Shown: piece by piece, positions 1 to 10,700 of the stretch
Layout of the letters: each line of letters opens with the position of its first letter
Position numbering within the stretch: position 1 is the first letter of the stretch
Origin: Oscheius onirici
Lineage: Eukaryota; Nematoda; Chromadorea; Rhabditida; Rhabditidae
Assembly (NCBI GenBank): GCA_932521025.1
Contig: OW051471.1
Coordinates: 3,472,001-3,536,000, forward strand
Reading direction: 5' to 3'
DNA length: 64,000 nucleotides
Translations under genes and position numbers: made by a program
Notes under the pieces: generated by a model
What the model saw: the letters and a program-made list of their open reading frames with translations, nothing else
Database searches by the model: none
Told to the model about the DNA's origin: nothing

Positions 1-1
1 C

Positions 2-415
2 CCTCAGCCTCTGAAGTGCATCTGTCTGGGACGCTATGTCGACGTCGAGGCTTCCGTCGGCAATGTGATCGGAAGATTGAAGCAGAGCATGGGACGTTTC
101 GGCCCGGGTCTTCTCGTCTTTGGGCACTTCTCGAATCTCGTCTATGAGAACCATGCCAAGCCGGTGTATAGGATTACTTTCCCAAGCTGCAGCTGCGCCA
201 GGAACAACGAGTTCGAGATCAACGACCTGAACACTGGCTTGAAGATTGGCGGCATAAAGCTCCAGAGGAATCCTCGCAGAAAGACCTTGACGACTATCTC
301 CAAATTCGAAATTGAATTTTCTCTTAATCTGGAAAGCAATATGAAAGCTACGCTGCTGCTCCTTCCTCATCGACGTCATCTCTCTACTACTAAAGCGCAA
401 TGGTGTCTGTTGTAG
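2..415 (+). CDS. Phospholipid scramblase, C-terminal part (5' cut by window edge, frameshifted)
   Basis: The frame opens at the left edge and reads as the scramblase beta-barrel: a VDVEASVGNVIG segment like the family's 'IQAPPGVPIGYV', a CSCARNNEFEI block matching 'CSCCGDVDFEI', then KFEIEFSLNLESNMKA matching 'NFGIQFPLDLDVKMKA'. Family members are Ca2+-responsive lipid-flipping or lipid-binding membrane proteins. The family then continues with a 'GACFLIDF' membrane segment. Here that piece (FLIDVISLLL) lies in another frame from about 362, so one extra base near 351-362 breaks the frame, and the frame as read ends at a stop at 413-415. From about 391 the sequence is a dispersed repeat also found at 13.4 and 41.7 kb, so the true 3' end may be lost. 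It could be a decaying copy or an assembly error. Family assignment is fairly sure; integrity is doubtful. Confidence 0.6.
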   Translation, partial: PQPLKCICLGRYVDVEASVGNVIGRLKQSMGRFGPGLLVFGHFSNLVYENHAKPVYRITFPSCSCARNNEFEINDLNTGLKIGGIKLQRNPRRKTLTTISKFEIEFSLNLESNMKATLLLLPHRRHLSTTKAQWCLL

Positions 416-475
416 ACTCTGTTTGTTTGTCTGGGACTTGAAATTTTGGTGTATTGTTAAGAGTCGCCACTGTTA
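391..475 (+). repeat. Dispersed repeat family A, copy 1
   Basis: The block starting GCGCAATGGTGTCTGT and ending GTTAAGAGTCGCC recurs at 13408-13500, where it runs on into a tRNA-like B box, and in part at about 41670-41735. It overlaps the end of the scramblase frame. Confidence 0.6.
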
Positions 476-2490
476 ATTTTAATGCATCGGTAGGACAGCG
501 AAGTCATCCAACAGAGTCGGGGATTGGACCTTATGGGTATGGAATTAGAAACAGTTGAGGTGAACGCACCAAAGACCTATACCAACAACGCCGCTTACTA
601 TTGTCGAGGAATGATGTTCTTGCCCGAATTGGTCTAACAATAATTCAACAAGACTCTCCGTATATCCGATATAGAAAGACGACAACTGCCTCGCTATCGT
701 CAGACGCTGGACTCTAAGAGACTTTTTGGGGAAAGAAGAGAATGAGAGGAAGTGAGGCCGATGACTCTCGAAGTAGGCTGGAATGGCTCTTTTGAACATT
801 CAAGAGGATAAAACCTGGACTTATTTTCGTCTTAGCCGTGTCATCAAAACTTACAGTCAACTCAAGATTACCATTTCACAGATATCTTTTCTCTTTTTTT
901 TCTTTGGAATAGAATCTCTTTATATGTTCTCTACAGTAAAATATTTGTCCGAGACTGGGTCATAGTAACAGCCGAATTCCGTATCGAACAGTAGTCGTCT
1001 CATTGAGATCTCCTTCTTTTCCGTCGTCGTTCCGGACTTTTCTCGCACAAAACGCAGCGGTGGTGTCTCTCTAAAAGGGCCTCTTACTGGTATACTGTAA
1101 GATTTTGAATAATAACCCACCACTAACCAAATAATGTAACTTTCGGGTCAAAAACAGCCTTTTCAAAATTTCCGAGGGTTTGCAAAATTGTATTCTTTGA
1201 CAAGGGGTCCCTTGTTCCGGTCTACAACATTGCAGAACGTCTGAAAGGTGGGAAATGTCGTTTTCAAACGTAAAAGTAGTCTTTTTGTGGAGGAGTGGGC
1301 CATTTCAGCAAAAGTTAAACCGACTTTCTCTTCTGACTCCTGTACAGATTCCCATAACTAGCCGACCTCGCCCTCCTCTCGGTCATCTCCTTGTCTTCCT
1401 CATCAGAATCATCCTCAAATTCGTGTTTTCTCAGCCTCTCGGATCCCGAGGCTCCTTTCCATTCGACATCTGGCTTCATCATACTCCTCAACATGCTCCG
1501 TTCGGCTGAAAACGGAGGGAAGCAGGAAATCGTACAGCGGAACTGAACAAAAGGACACTCGGGGTCCGGAATGAGTCAGACTACGGTAGAAAAGGCCCCG
1601 ATTCTGACTGTTTTTCCACTTTTGTCAATCTCTCTCTCTCTTGTCTGTCAAAGACTCGGGCCACGAGCCGACCTGTGTATGTGTTTCAGTGCCATAACAA
1701 AGTTGGTTCTGGCCGGAGACTCAGGACAACTTGTTTTTGAGAAATCTTGCTGGCTGTTTGTTTGAAAATTATCAAGGTGAGAATATTATTTTACCGGAAT
1801 AACAAAAGCAGCTCAACATATTGAATGCACATCTGACAACGTCAGATGTGTAATCAGGCTATATCCACGAATTGACGTTTTTTTCAGAATGAAAACGAGA
1901 AGATCGTTTTTTTTTCAGTCCGCATTTCGTCAAATCTTTGCACTTTTCCACGGGAAACGCCAAAATCCAGCCTAGTATTTCACGCTCTTTCAAACAAGAC
2001 TACGTGTGAGAGATATTACGAAACAAAATGTTTTGAAAGAACCCTCTTACAGCCCTAGATTTTACCTGCAGAAGCTGAAGAAGAAAGAAGTTTCGGCAGA
2101 AGAAGAGTTTCTTCTAAAAGGGAATCCTATTAAATTGATTTAATCACATGACTCACTTTTCCGTTCCCTAAAATTGTTAGTCTTTTACCATCTTCTAGAA
2201 ATCATACCTAGGTTGTGCCGGCGGTGCACTGGATGTTCTTGACGGTGTTTTCCTGGTCAACGGAATTCGAGCGGGAAGAAGCTTTTTGGAGTCCAGCTGC
2301 GCCATTCGACACGACAGCTGAAAGCAACCCTCGGTTGCTATGGGAAACAGAAAGAGGAATGCTGTGTTTGACAGCCATAAAAGGTCCAGTGAAAAGGCTT
2401 TATGAATCAAAAACACTATCCCAATTGGTGAAGAACGTCTCGACTTCTATTCGGCTCGCATCCAAAATTGACTGGTCTTTTTCTTCTTCT
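476..2490. other. No supportable gene
   Basis: Short open frames occur on both strands, but none has recognisable domains or a convincing splice chain. The stretch is AT- and T-rich with no clear inverted repeat. It separates the scramblase 3' end from the PrimPol 3' end. Confidence 0.5.
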
Positions 2491-2493
2491 GGC

Positions 2494-4132
2494 TTATTTA
2501 CTAGATTTTACTTTTATAGAGGGGAAAATGAACGAACCATTTTTGATAAAATCCGGCAGAGGAAAGTAGTTTGAAGAATAGCCACGGCAGTCAGGATCAA
2601 AGCACTTCTGATAAAAGTGACCTCTGAAAATGGAGGAATTTGAAAAGACGAGAAGGGACTGACTTTGATAAGTCGACTGTCCACCAGGTTCCGTTGCTTT
2701 TGTGCTCTCTGCCGATATTGAAGCAGTAGCGACTGTTACTGGGCTGAAAACGAATTTTGACATAGAAAAATGTTTTACGTAATAGGTTATGGAGAAGACT
2801 CTTCCCTCCTTCTCCTGAATTTTCCATTCGCGAAAATGCACACTCGGAGTCCATTTTCGAAGAACCATCTGCATAAAATCGTCGATTGTCGGGAAGGGAG
2901 ACGGTCCTTGTCCGCCTTTGTGTGTTGCGGAAACGTTCGACCGCTCCTTCGTTTCTAAGCAAACTGCTTTGAGAAAAACGGAGTTACAAACCTGGTCTAA
3001 CAGTACTATTCTCGTCTTTTTTTGTGTCCTTCAGCCTTAACAGGGGGAATTTATGGTATTCGGGCGGTACACAGAGAGAATCTTGAAATATTCTGAGCTC
3101 ACATGGCTTCCTGATACCACGGACGTCTGAAAACCCGATTTTTCTTGTTATATAGAAAGTGCTTACCATAAAATTTACAATAGTCGGCCAGTTCTAGCCT
3201 GGCAGATTTTCCCATTTTCGAGCTGAGAAATAGTCGAAAATTGCGATTCCTCGAATAGACGCCGGCATCGAATAGAGGAATTTCTCGCCCATCCGCGTTT
3301 TTCAGCTTCTCTGGTGGATTTTCTAGCAGTCTTTTGGACAATTCGTCGCTCAATTCACGGATAGACATCTACAAAAAATCGTGTGCAAAAACAGAGCAAA
3401 ATCATACAGAGTTGGGAAAAAGAAGATCATTTTCAAGGTGACAAATTACATGGGCAGAGAACTTTGTTTCTGTTGATGATTCCAAAATGAGCAAATTCTG
3501 GAAATAGGCCATGTTTTAAACGTAAAAGGCTCACTTTATCAATATCCAATGTCAAATTGTAAAAATCTGCCAGAACTGCGGCCAAACTGGCGGTGAAATG
3601 ATCGAATGTTCTCTAAAAACTAATGTTCGAACTAAAATGAAGCAATACCTGGAGATTAACATTCGTATTGTGCTCTTTAGGATACTCGAGGTCGAAATAT
3701 AATCGGCAGGGCATGTCCTCGTAGATCAGCTCGTACATATGGCGAGAATCCTGGTCCCGGTACCATTTCCAAAAGCGCTGAATTGTCGAAACAAGATATC
3801 TTCTCTCTCCAGCTGTAAATTCTAAGTAAAAAATAATATATAAACCTCACAGCCTCCTTTCAGTTCATAGCTAAAGATCCTGAGCTCATCTTTCCAAACT
3901 TCTCGTAGTTTTTGAAACTCTTCAATCGCCTGACGTTGCTTTCCAAATGTGGCCAAGTCGCCTAAACTGAGCTCCACTAGCGTAGCCTTTTTCACAGAAG
4001 GCTGTAAATAAGGTGATGAGATGAAAAAGATAAATGACAAACCTTCTTCGTTTTTGGCTCATTTTCTTTCAATGGTGAGCTATTGCGTTTTAAAACATTT
4101 TGTCCTTCAATGTTGTGTCTAATTGACGTCAT
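2494..4132 (-). CDS. PRIMPOL: PrimPol, primase-polymerase of the archaeo-eukaryotic primase superfamily
   Basis: PrimPol re-primes stalled replication forks in nucleus and mitochondria. ATG at 4132 lies four bases after a TTTTTTCAG acceptor. About eight exons are joined by tiny introns (roughly 28-45 nt). Family landmarks appear in order: an RRYLVSTIQRFWKWYRD block; motif I LYFDLEY (catalytic DxE); motif II SSTETKFSAHVICH (SxH); motif III DAGVYSRNRNFRL with the third catalytic Asp; then PSPFPTIDDF leading into the zinc knuckle. The knuckle is split by a short intron and keeps all four ligands: Cys in RYCFNIG, His in REHKSN, and two Cys in FYQKCFDPDC. The frame ends shortly after, at 2494. The gene is divergent from SPSB3. 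The exon near 2990-3120 is the least conserved and its splicing is the least certain. PrimPol is known to be absent from C. elegans and Drosophila. Confidence 0.9.
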
Positions 4133-5217
4133 TTTCTGAAAAAACGTTAGTTAAAAAAATCAAAAGAAGGCCGTAAAAGAAATGGAAGAAAAATGAAATC
4201 GAAGTGAAAATTTTTTGAAATGTATTAGTTGGCGCCTTTGAAATCTAGCGCGATTTCAAAATTCTTCACTATTCTCGACTTTTGCAACAAAACAAACAGA
4301 ACCAGCGTTTTACCCTCGTTTTTCAGATGCGGTAATCGACAGCCACGGTCTGCAGTTAATTAGACCAGCACGGTTGCCCTCCATTCGTCAAAAGGTCTCG
4401 GGAGGGCATCTGCGAGCCAGATGGTCATTTCATGGGCAGGGCTGTCAGCCATTCGTTCATGCACAGTCACCGCAATCCAAACCAGTATCTGCTGGTTTCA
4501 GAATGATGCTCTTAGCTGATTCCAGTGTTTTGCGAAAGACAAGAAAGTTCCTATATCAATTTTCTTCACTCTTTTCCTTCTATGCTTCTGGCACCGGGTC
4601 CTGATGGCATTGTGGGCTTCCTTGCTGGTCAGAAAAACTTTCCGAAAGCCAATACTCAGGCCTTACGACGTTTGATTGTTATGTTTTGCTAATCAAAGAC
4701 CAAACTGCTGTCGTCACCCCGCTTTTTCATCTCAAAATTTTCCATCCCCATTAGGAAAATGTGAAGAAGGGAAACCTGATATTTGCTACGAAATCGTTTA
4801 CAAAACAGTTCCTGTTTTCAGCTAGATTCTCTGACAATTGCCATGTATGAGAAGGGTGCCTGGATACAGCTCGTGTTTACGACCCATCTCATTTTTAATC
4901 GTATATCTACATCCTTTCAATAGAATCAGTTATCTGACCCTCTCCCATCTCCTTCTAATCCCTTGTAAGGACTTCCTGTGGTCTTCGGGGGCATCAAAGT
5001 GCGCGACTCGAGCGGAGAGGTCATCGCCAGTCCAAACAAGCTCTTTTGAGCAAACAAGCTAGACTCTGTGGTCCCTTTGTCTTCGTAGAAGCTTCTTTTT
5101 CTCTGTCTTTCTAACGAGTATGGAGAGGTTCTCGTGCTCCGCCTCCAGAATCGATACGAAGCGAATGGCCAATCTAAATATGCCCACATTTCTGTCTTGA
5201 ATCTCACTTTCTAGAAA
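4133..5217. other. Intergenic region between divergent PrimPol and SPSB3
   Basis: No coding frame is supportable. A TTTTTTCAG-like acceptor lies just upstream of the PrimPol ATG (minus strand) and a TTTCTAG acceptor at 5209-5215 precedes the SPSB3 ATG, so promoters or 5' leader exons for both genes are expected here. No TATA box was recognised. Confidence 0.4.
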
Positions 5218-6618
5218 ATGGACAGTGAAGACGACTTCATTTTTGAGCCGTCCATCAGTTGTTCGAAAGTCTGTCGGATAGTCGAACTGCTTCATCAACA
5301 GGACAGATCCCAACTCCTGTCTTCTATTCTCACTCAGGGAAAAGGTAATACCCTCCTAAATTTGTTCAAATCGGTTCAGTAAAACCCTCCCAGACAGAAG
5401 AACTATCTCCAAATGTTCCTTCAAACAGTCTTCCTCACTGTAACTGTCAGCAAGAGTCGTGTCACTTGCCGGAAGACGACTGGAATTGGGCTCATCCTTT
5501 TGTAAGAACTCGGTCGGACAAGCAAATAGAATGTTTTAGGAATACGCTAATGCAAAAATATTCGGGAAACATGTCCTTTTCCATCCCAATTATGCGTTCG
5601 GGACAGCTGCTGTGAGAGGAGAGAAGGTGAGTTCAGTTGTTTGGAAATAGAAAAGAAACTACATCAAGTGTCTTTCTTTTTCTTTTGAAAGACTCAAAAC
5701 TGTTTGAAAATCACAACGTCGGCATGAAAACAAGAAGAAATGATTGAAATGAACAAGAAATGAACAAGTCCTATTCGGATGATAAAGAGACTTTTCTTTT
5801 CAAATATACTAAAGGCAAAAATCTTTGAAACAATCCATCTTCTTCCAGGCTCTGACCAGTACAACAATAGCTTATTGGGAAGTCCAATCAGTGGACATCT
5901 TTTTCGGAACTTCCATCATGTTTGGAGTCGGTACAATGAATTCTACTGTAAGTTGCTAGTCTACTGCAAACTCCTTTCAGTTGTCAGTCGGCTACCGTTT
6001 CATGGATCTTCTAGGTTTTGATGAGAACTCTTACGGACTGAACCACCAGGGTCTGGCCTTTCACGGCGGCTACGGTTTCCACTGCTGTAACCCGATCCCT
6101 CAGACTGGAAGGTAGATTTGATAGTGTCCAGTTCCAATAGGATCTAGGGGTCGAACAGTCGGAATTCTGTTCAATGGTCCTGAAAGAAAGATGAGTTTCT
6201 TCGTGGATGGCCAGTTCGTGGGAACTCCATTTGCCAATATCAATACCTCGAAACCGCTGTATCCAATGATTTCCAGGTAGTTTTTGAAAAATCTTTTAGA
6301 GAACGAATAATTGCAGTACGGCTCAGCAGTCAGAATTCATTCTCAGGAAACAGATCAGATGGGGAATGCCCCAGTCCCTGTTCAGACTCTCTCTTCAGAG
6401 GGTGAGTCACTCATCAGCTCCGCTCAGTTCTCTCTATTCAGATCCACGAAGACGCTCAAAACTTTGCCTCTCTCCCTCTGCCAAAGTGTCTTTTACGGGA
6501 ACTTCGCCTTTTCGGACCCAAAAAGCAACCCCCGCCAAAACAGTCAAAATTCCTCAACGAGATTCCTCCGTACAATCGACACGAACGAATCGTCATCGAT
6601 CACAAGTCTCTTCGGTAG
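5218..6618 (+). CDS. SPSB3: SPRY domain and SOCS-box protein, SPSB3-like
   Basis: This is an adaptor of Cullin-5/Elongin B/C ubiquitin ligases, which binds substrate through SPRY and Elongin C through the SOCS box. ATG at 5218 is three bases after a TTTCTAG acceptor. The seven or so exons are separated by introns of about 35-45 nt, except one of about 220 nt. The SPRY core matches SPSB3: FGTAAVRGEK, YWEVQSVDIFFGTSIMFGVG, DLLGFDENSYGLNHQGLAFH, GRTVGILFNGPERKMSFFVD, and PLYPMIS. The C-terminal segment (SLQR, LPLPKCLLRELRLFG) resembles the SPSB3 SOCS-box region, and a basic tail follows. TAG is at 6616-6618 with AATAAA at 6674. The N-terminal about 60 residues are Ser/Glu-rich and not conserved. 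SPSB1/2/4 are less likely because the 'GLSxxGL' region is of SPSB3 type. Confidence 0.85.
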
Positions 6619-6673
6619 ATCTCAACTTTATACGGTTATTTTTACATAATCTCCTGTTTGTATATGTGTTGTG

Positions 6674-6679
6674 CAATAA
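6674..6679 (+). terminator. Poly(A) signal of the SPSB3-like gene
   Basis: AATAAA lies 56 bases after the SPSB3 stop and is followed by a T-rich stretch. Confidence 0.6.
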
Positions 6680-6914
6680 ACAGGTGACTTTTTTTACTTC
6701 CTCTTTTTGTTTTGTGACACGGGTAACAAGATTTGATTTGTTCTCTGACAAGACTAGATAGGCTAGATAAAAGCAGCTAAAAAGAACTCAGACTATGACA
6801 ATTTGCAACCTTCTGACTTCTCCTTGATCGAGATTCTTGTCTCTCTCATTCGGTTCTGATTTAGCCTCATTGACATCTTCTTCTCCTTTCTTGTCAGTCG
6901 TTTCGGTAGTTCTA

Positions 6915-7644
6915 CAGTCCTGCTAATAATTATTGATCCTTTTGGCCATAACTTTTTTCTGAAAGAGATATCGACAATCGGCTTTCTGGGCTCCACTTCT
7001 CTACGTCTGGGCTATGTTAGGCCAAAAAATCAGACCTCGAGGTGATTCCTACGATTATTGGCAGAGTTTTTTATCAGTGAACCTCGTGGACCTCTTCTTA
7101 TATCCCAGCCTTCCTAGATAAAGGAATTAACCCAATTCACTGTGCACCTCATGCACCCAGGTGATACCAATTACCGCCCCTAATTTCAGACCAAGCCATT
7201 CGGCCATTCTTGAGAAAAGTGTTTCGCAAACTCCGATTTTGGCCTACTTTGCGGACATCATAACTCGGCCGTTTATGAACCAAATTCAAATTTTCAAAAT
7301 GCGTTGAAAAGCCCATTATCTGATCTAAATATTCACAAAACATGCCAAAACGATTAAACGTTATCTTCAATGAGTACCGCGGCCGCAAAGTTATGGTCTC
7401 ACTTGTCGACAGACCAATGAGACTTTGGTGAATGAACCTGACTTTTTTCACGTCTATGTTTCCTACTTGTACAGCATTTAGCCAAACAATATTCTTTGGG
7501 TTAGTCGCAGGAATCACCTCGAAGTCCGATTTTTGGCCCAACATAGCCCAGACGTAGAGAAGTGGAGCCCAGAAAGCCGATTGTCGATATCTCTTTCAGA
7601 AAAAAAGTTATGGCCAAAAGGATCAATAATTATTAGCAGGACTG
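6915..7644. mobile_element. Non-autonomous Tc1/mariner-type foldback element
   Basis: About 140 bp at the left (CAGTCCTGCTAATAATTATT...) is repeated in inverse at the right (...AATAATTATTAGCAGGACTG). The element is flanked on both sides by TA, the Tc1/mariner target duplication, and the CAGT terminus fits that superfamily. It is about 730 bp long. The interior (7149-7544) has an open frame on the minus strand that resembles no transposase, so the element is probably non-autonomous. Confidence 0.8.
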
Positions 7645-7646
7645 TA

Positions 7647-9041
7647 TGAGGAGTCGGTGCCAGAGATTCTTGCCTCCACAATTGACGAGAACGTGACCGA
7701 TTGCAGCAGCTATATAAGGAACGAGTCGATCAAATTTCTGGCATTAAAGAACAGTTCGAAGATAATCATGTTCTAAAACAGGTTGGAATGAGTAAAAGCA
7801 AAGTCTCTAATCTTGAGGTGGCACCAAAACAGCTTCCATCCAGTGACTTCAAACTTTGAAATCTAGTCGTACTGACATCAGAAGAAGTCGATGACGAGGG
7901 GTGTCGTCAACCATAGCCGGAGAGTCTTCGATGAGGTGATAAAATAAATCCTTGATCGAGGTTTGTGCCTTCAAGTGTCCCTCATTCGGTTTCGATTCAG
8001 TATCTTCTTCTTCTCTTTTTGTCACTCAGTTCCTGTGGCACAGCTTCTGACAAAGGAGTATTGACTAGCACGATATGATCACGACTGCTTGGAGAATGGA
8101 CCAGTCCAGCAATGTGATACCAATGAATAACATCGCAAGAGCTCCCTCGAGCGTTGATGATGAAAGAGCGTTGATGAAAGATGCTCTGTGAGATGCCTGT
8201 AAGTTTCTGTCTATACCGGTGTTAGCGGGAAGAAGAGAACTATCAGTCTTCCCCAAACGGTTCCTCGGGTCTCCAAGAACTGTAGCAAACACCGCTGTGG
8301 ATTCAAGGAGGTGCCCAAAGAACCTGGGAAAACCGAGCATGACCCCCTCTTTCGAAGGCTGTCAGTCGTGGCGGATTCACAACTGACTGTCACTTTGCTG
8401 TCTCTCTTTTTGTTCAAAAGAACTCTGTGGCGCTTGTGTTCGCGCTGTCAACTGTCAATGTCTCGTGTTCTGTCAGAGTAGCAAAAGTAGAAACACCTGA
8501 CCTGGTAGAAGAAGATTCCTGATGAATTTCAGATTCCTAGTAAATTCCTGAAGACCACACAGCAAGGAGACTCTGGCGAAACTGACTTGGAAAGAAACTC
8601 GTCTTATGGAGTCGACGCGTCATGACAAGTCAGCTAAAAACTTTGACGTTTAGAACGAGTTTCGACAAGTCGACAGTGGCTTTTGAGAATTTGAAAAGGT
8701 AAAAACGTACGCTTTTGAAGTTTTAAAAGAGGGTAGAAGGAGCGGATATGAATTCCATACAATCCAAACAATCAGGAAACTCTGATCTTCTGAAAAACAT
8801 TTTACCATCGCGTTAACTTCCACTGTCTTCCTTCCGACGGAAACTCTAAAATTCCAAGAATTGATTGCGATCCAAACCTGTTCTCTTTTTGCCCCACCTC
8901 TTTTTGGGACTACTACTGACTCATTCCGTTTCATAGTCCCACTCTTTTCCCTTTCCAAAGGTCAGGGAAGGGTGGTCTCTCTGCCGGTCAATTCGACTGC
9001 AAACAGCAGCTGGCGCGGCTGACTCACCCATCACAGATCTC
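7647..9041. other. No supportable gene
   Basis: Only short unrecognised frames occur. A TATA-like GCTATATAAGG at about 7710 lacks a matching gene start. The last 60 bases lead directly into the ATG of the secreted protein at 9042. Confidence 0.4.
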
Positions 9042-10625
9042 ATGTTCCGACTTCTATTCTCATCTTTTTTCCTCCTCTATGGAGTCTGTCCTCATTCTGT
9101 ACCAGTTCGGAATATTGCCTCGTCTTTGGAACAAGTCACTCATTGGGAAGATGAGGCAGAGATGCGCAGTCGGCTGGCAAATATCACGGAAGAAAAGTTT
9201 TCTCACAACTACCACGACTGGAAAGGAGTTCCTCTGCCTCGAGTGAAACGAGACGGTGGGCTCATTTCGGGTCCAGTAGCTACAGCCGTAGTCACAGGCA
9301 TGATCGGTGAGTCTTTCTCTCTCTTTCGGTGAATCTCTTTCGGTTCTCTAATCAAATTAGAGAGAGGCCCATTGATCTCATTGATAACCATCAGTTGGGA
9401 CCAAACAGCTGTCATCGTTCTTTTTGAAAACTGATCCGGACCGAGAGAGAACAATTGTCGTGGGGTGGGACAGGAGGAAACCGGAAATATGAGTCATCTG
9501 ACAGGTTCAATATGGAAATCTTGTTTGGAACAAGGGGTTAGTTGAATCTACTGACTCTCTTTATTGAATAGACTGAATACTTTACGAGGTTTTCACTGGA
9601 ATAGTACCGTAACAGAAGATGACCAAATCTACCTGATTCGAAAAGAGTTCTTACCTGACTTTTTCTAAAAGCAGTATAACTCCTTACCCCTGTTTTCTGA
9701 GCCCGACAATTCATAAACAAGAAACGGTTCTGTTCTTCCCTATTCTAAGTTATATACTCAAGTTTTATCTGTATCTTTGCTTTTTGCGGATCGAAGAAAA
9801 GTTAAAAACAAATGTTGAATATAAAGAACTGTCTTAGGTATACAACACCTCGTTTCAGGAATGACGGCCAAGACGGTCACAGAACTCACCAACTTTATGC
9901 CTCAATCATCACAGGGCGGTTGTTCTTGGTTCGGCACTGCTCCCCTCTGGTAAGATTGTCCATTCTTCCCCGTTCAACCCCCATCTTCTAGTAACTTCCC
10001 CTGTCCTTCCGAATACGACGTGATCCGTCATCACAACGGTCGCTGTTCCAACTGGTGGTTAACGACCGTTTGCACTCCAGATGACAGTTTCGGAAAGCCT
10101 TGTTCAACAGTTTTAGGAGACTACTTTACGAAGAGATTCTGTTGCAAGTGAGTCTTTTTATTTCGAGTAAGAGGGTTCTTTTCTGCCTTCTCTGTCATGT
10201 GAGAAATATCTGTTCTCAAAGGTACTTTTATCCATTCTCTTCAAGTTTTCTGACGGTTATAAACTTTTGAACGAGTAGATCAGAAAAATATAAACATATC
10301 TACAGATCAGACCCATCTGAATGCTCGTGGTCCGGAAGATGGATGGGCGCCAACACTGCTTACAACTACTACTGCCGATACGACAATATCGGAACTTGCG
10401 GCTCGATTGACTGCTCCACCAATCATTTCACCTTCAAGGTACGGAAATAATCATGAGTTAAACTTCTCTTTTCAGGCCACAAATAGCTCTATGATCACTG
10501 GAGATCGCTGCGATCGACTCGAACTTTTCGGTCTCAAAGGAAAGGCCACCTGCGGATACATTGCCTGGTACAAGGAAACAGAAAATGGATTGGAGATTGT
10601 CAACAGCTGGTACAAGACGAAATAG
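9042..10625 (+). CDS. Secreted cysteine-rich protein of unknown function
   Basis: Five exons: 9042-9306, 9859-9949, 9992-10147, 10306-10438 and 10476-10625. The start is a clear signal peptide (MFRLLFSSFFLLYGVCPHSV). A linker ending in a basic PRVKRD site, which could be cleaved by a furin-like protease, follows. The mature part is Cys- and Trp-rich: GGCSWFGTAPLWC, CPSEYDVIRHHNGRCSNWW, KRFCCK, then ECSWSGRWMGANTAYNYYC and further Cys. The 'CSWFGTAP-C-CP-G' arrangement recalls a repeated extracellular module seen in worm proteins, but I cannot name the family. All intron phases agree and the stop is at 10623-10625. Intron 1 is about 550 nt with no recognised element. Confidence 0.75.
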
Positions 10626-10700
10626 TTGCTCAATGCTTATAGTTGAAACGGGTATAAACAGACTTTTGCATACTTTATTCATTTTTTTTCTTCTCTAGTC

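Noticed and set aside
142-339. Minus-strand frames across the window start
   Set aside because: The plus strand matches the scramblase family; minus readings match nothing.
920-1123. Minus-strand frame ending CYYDPVSDKYFTVENI
   Set aside because: The ending looks protein-like, but there is no partner exon, domain or start, so it was not annotated.
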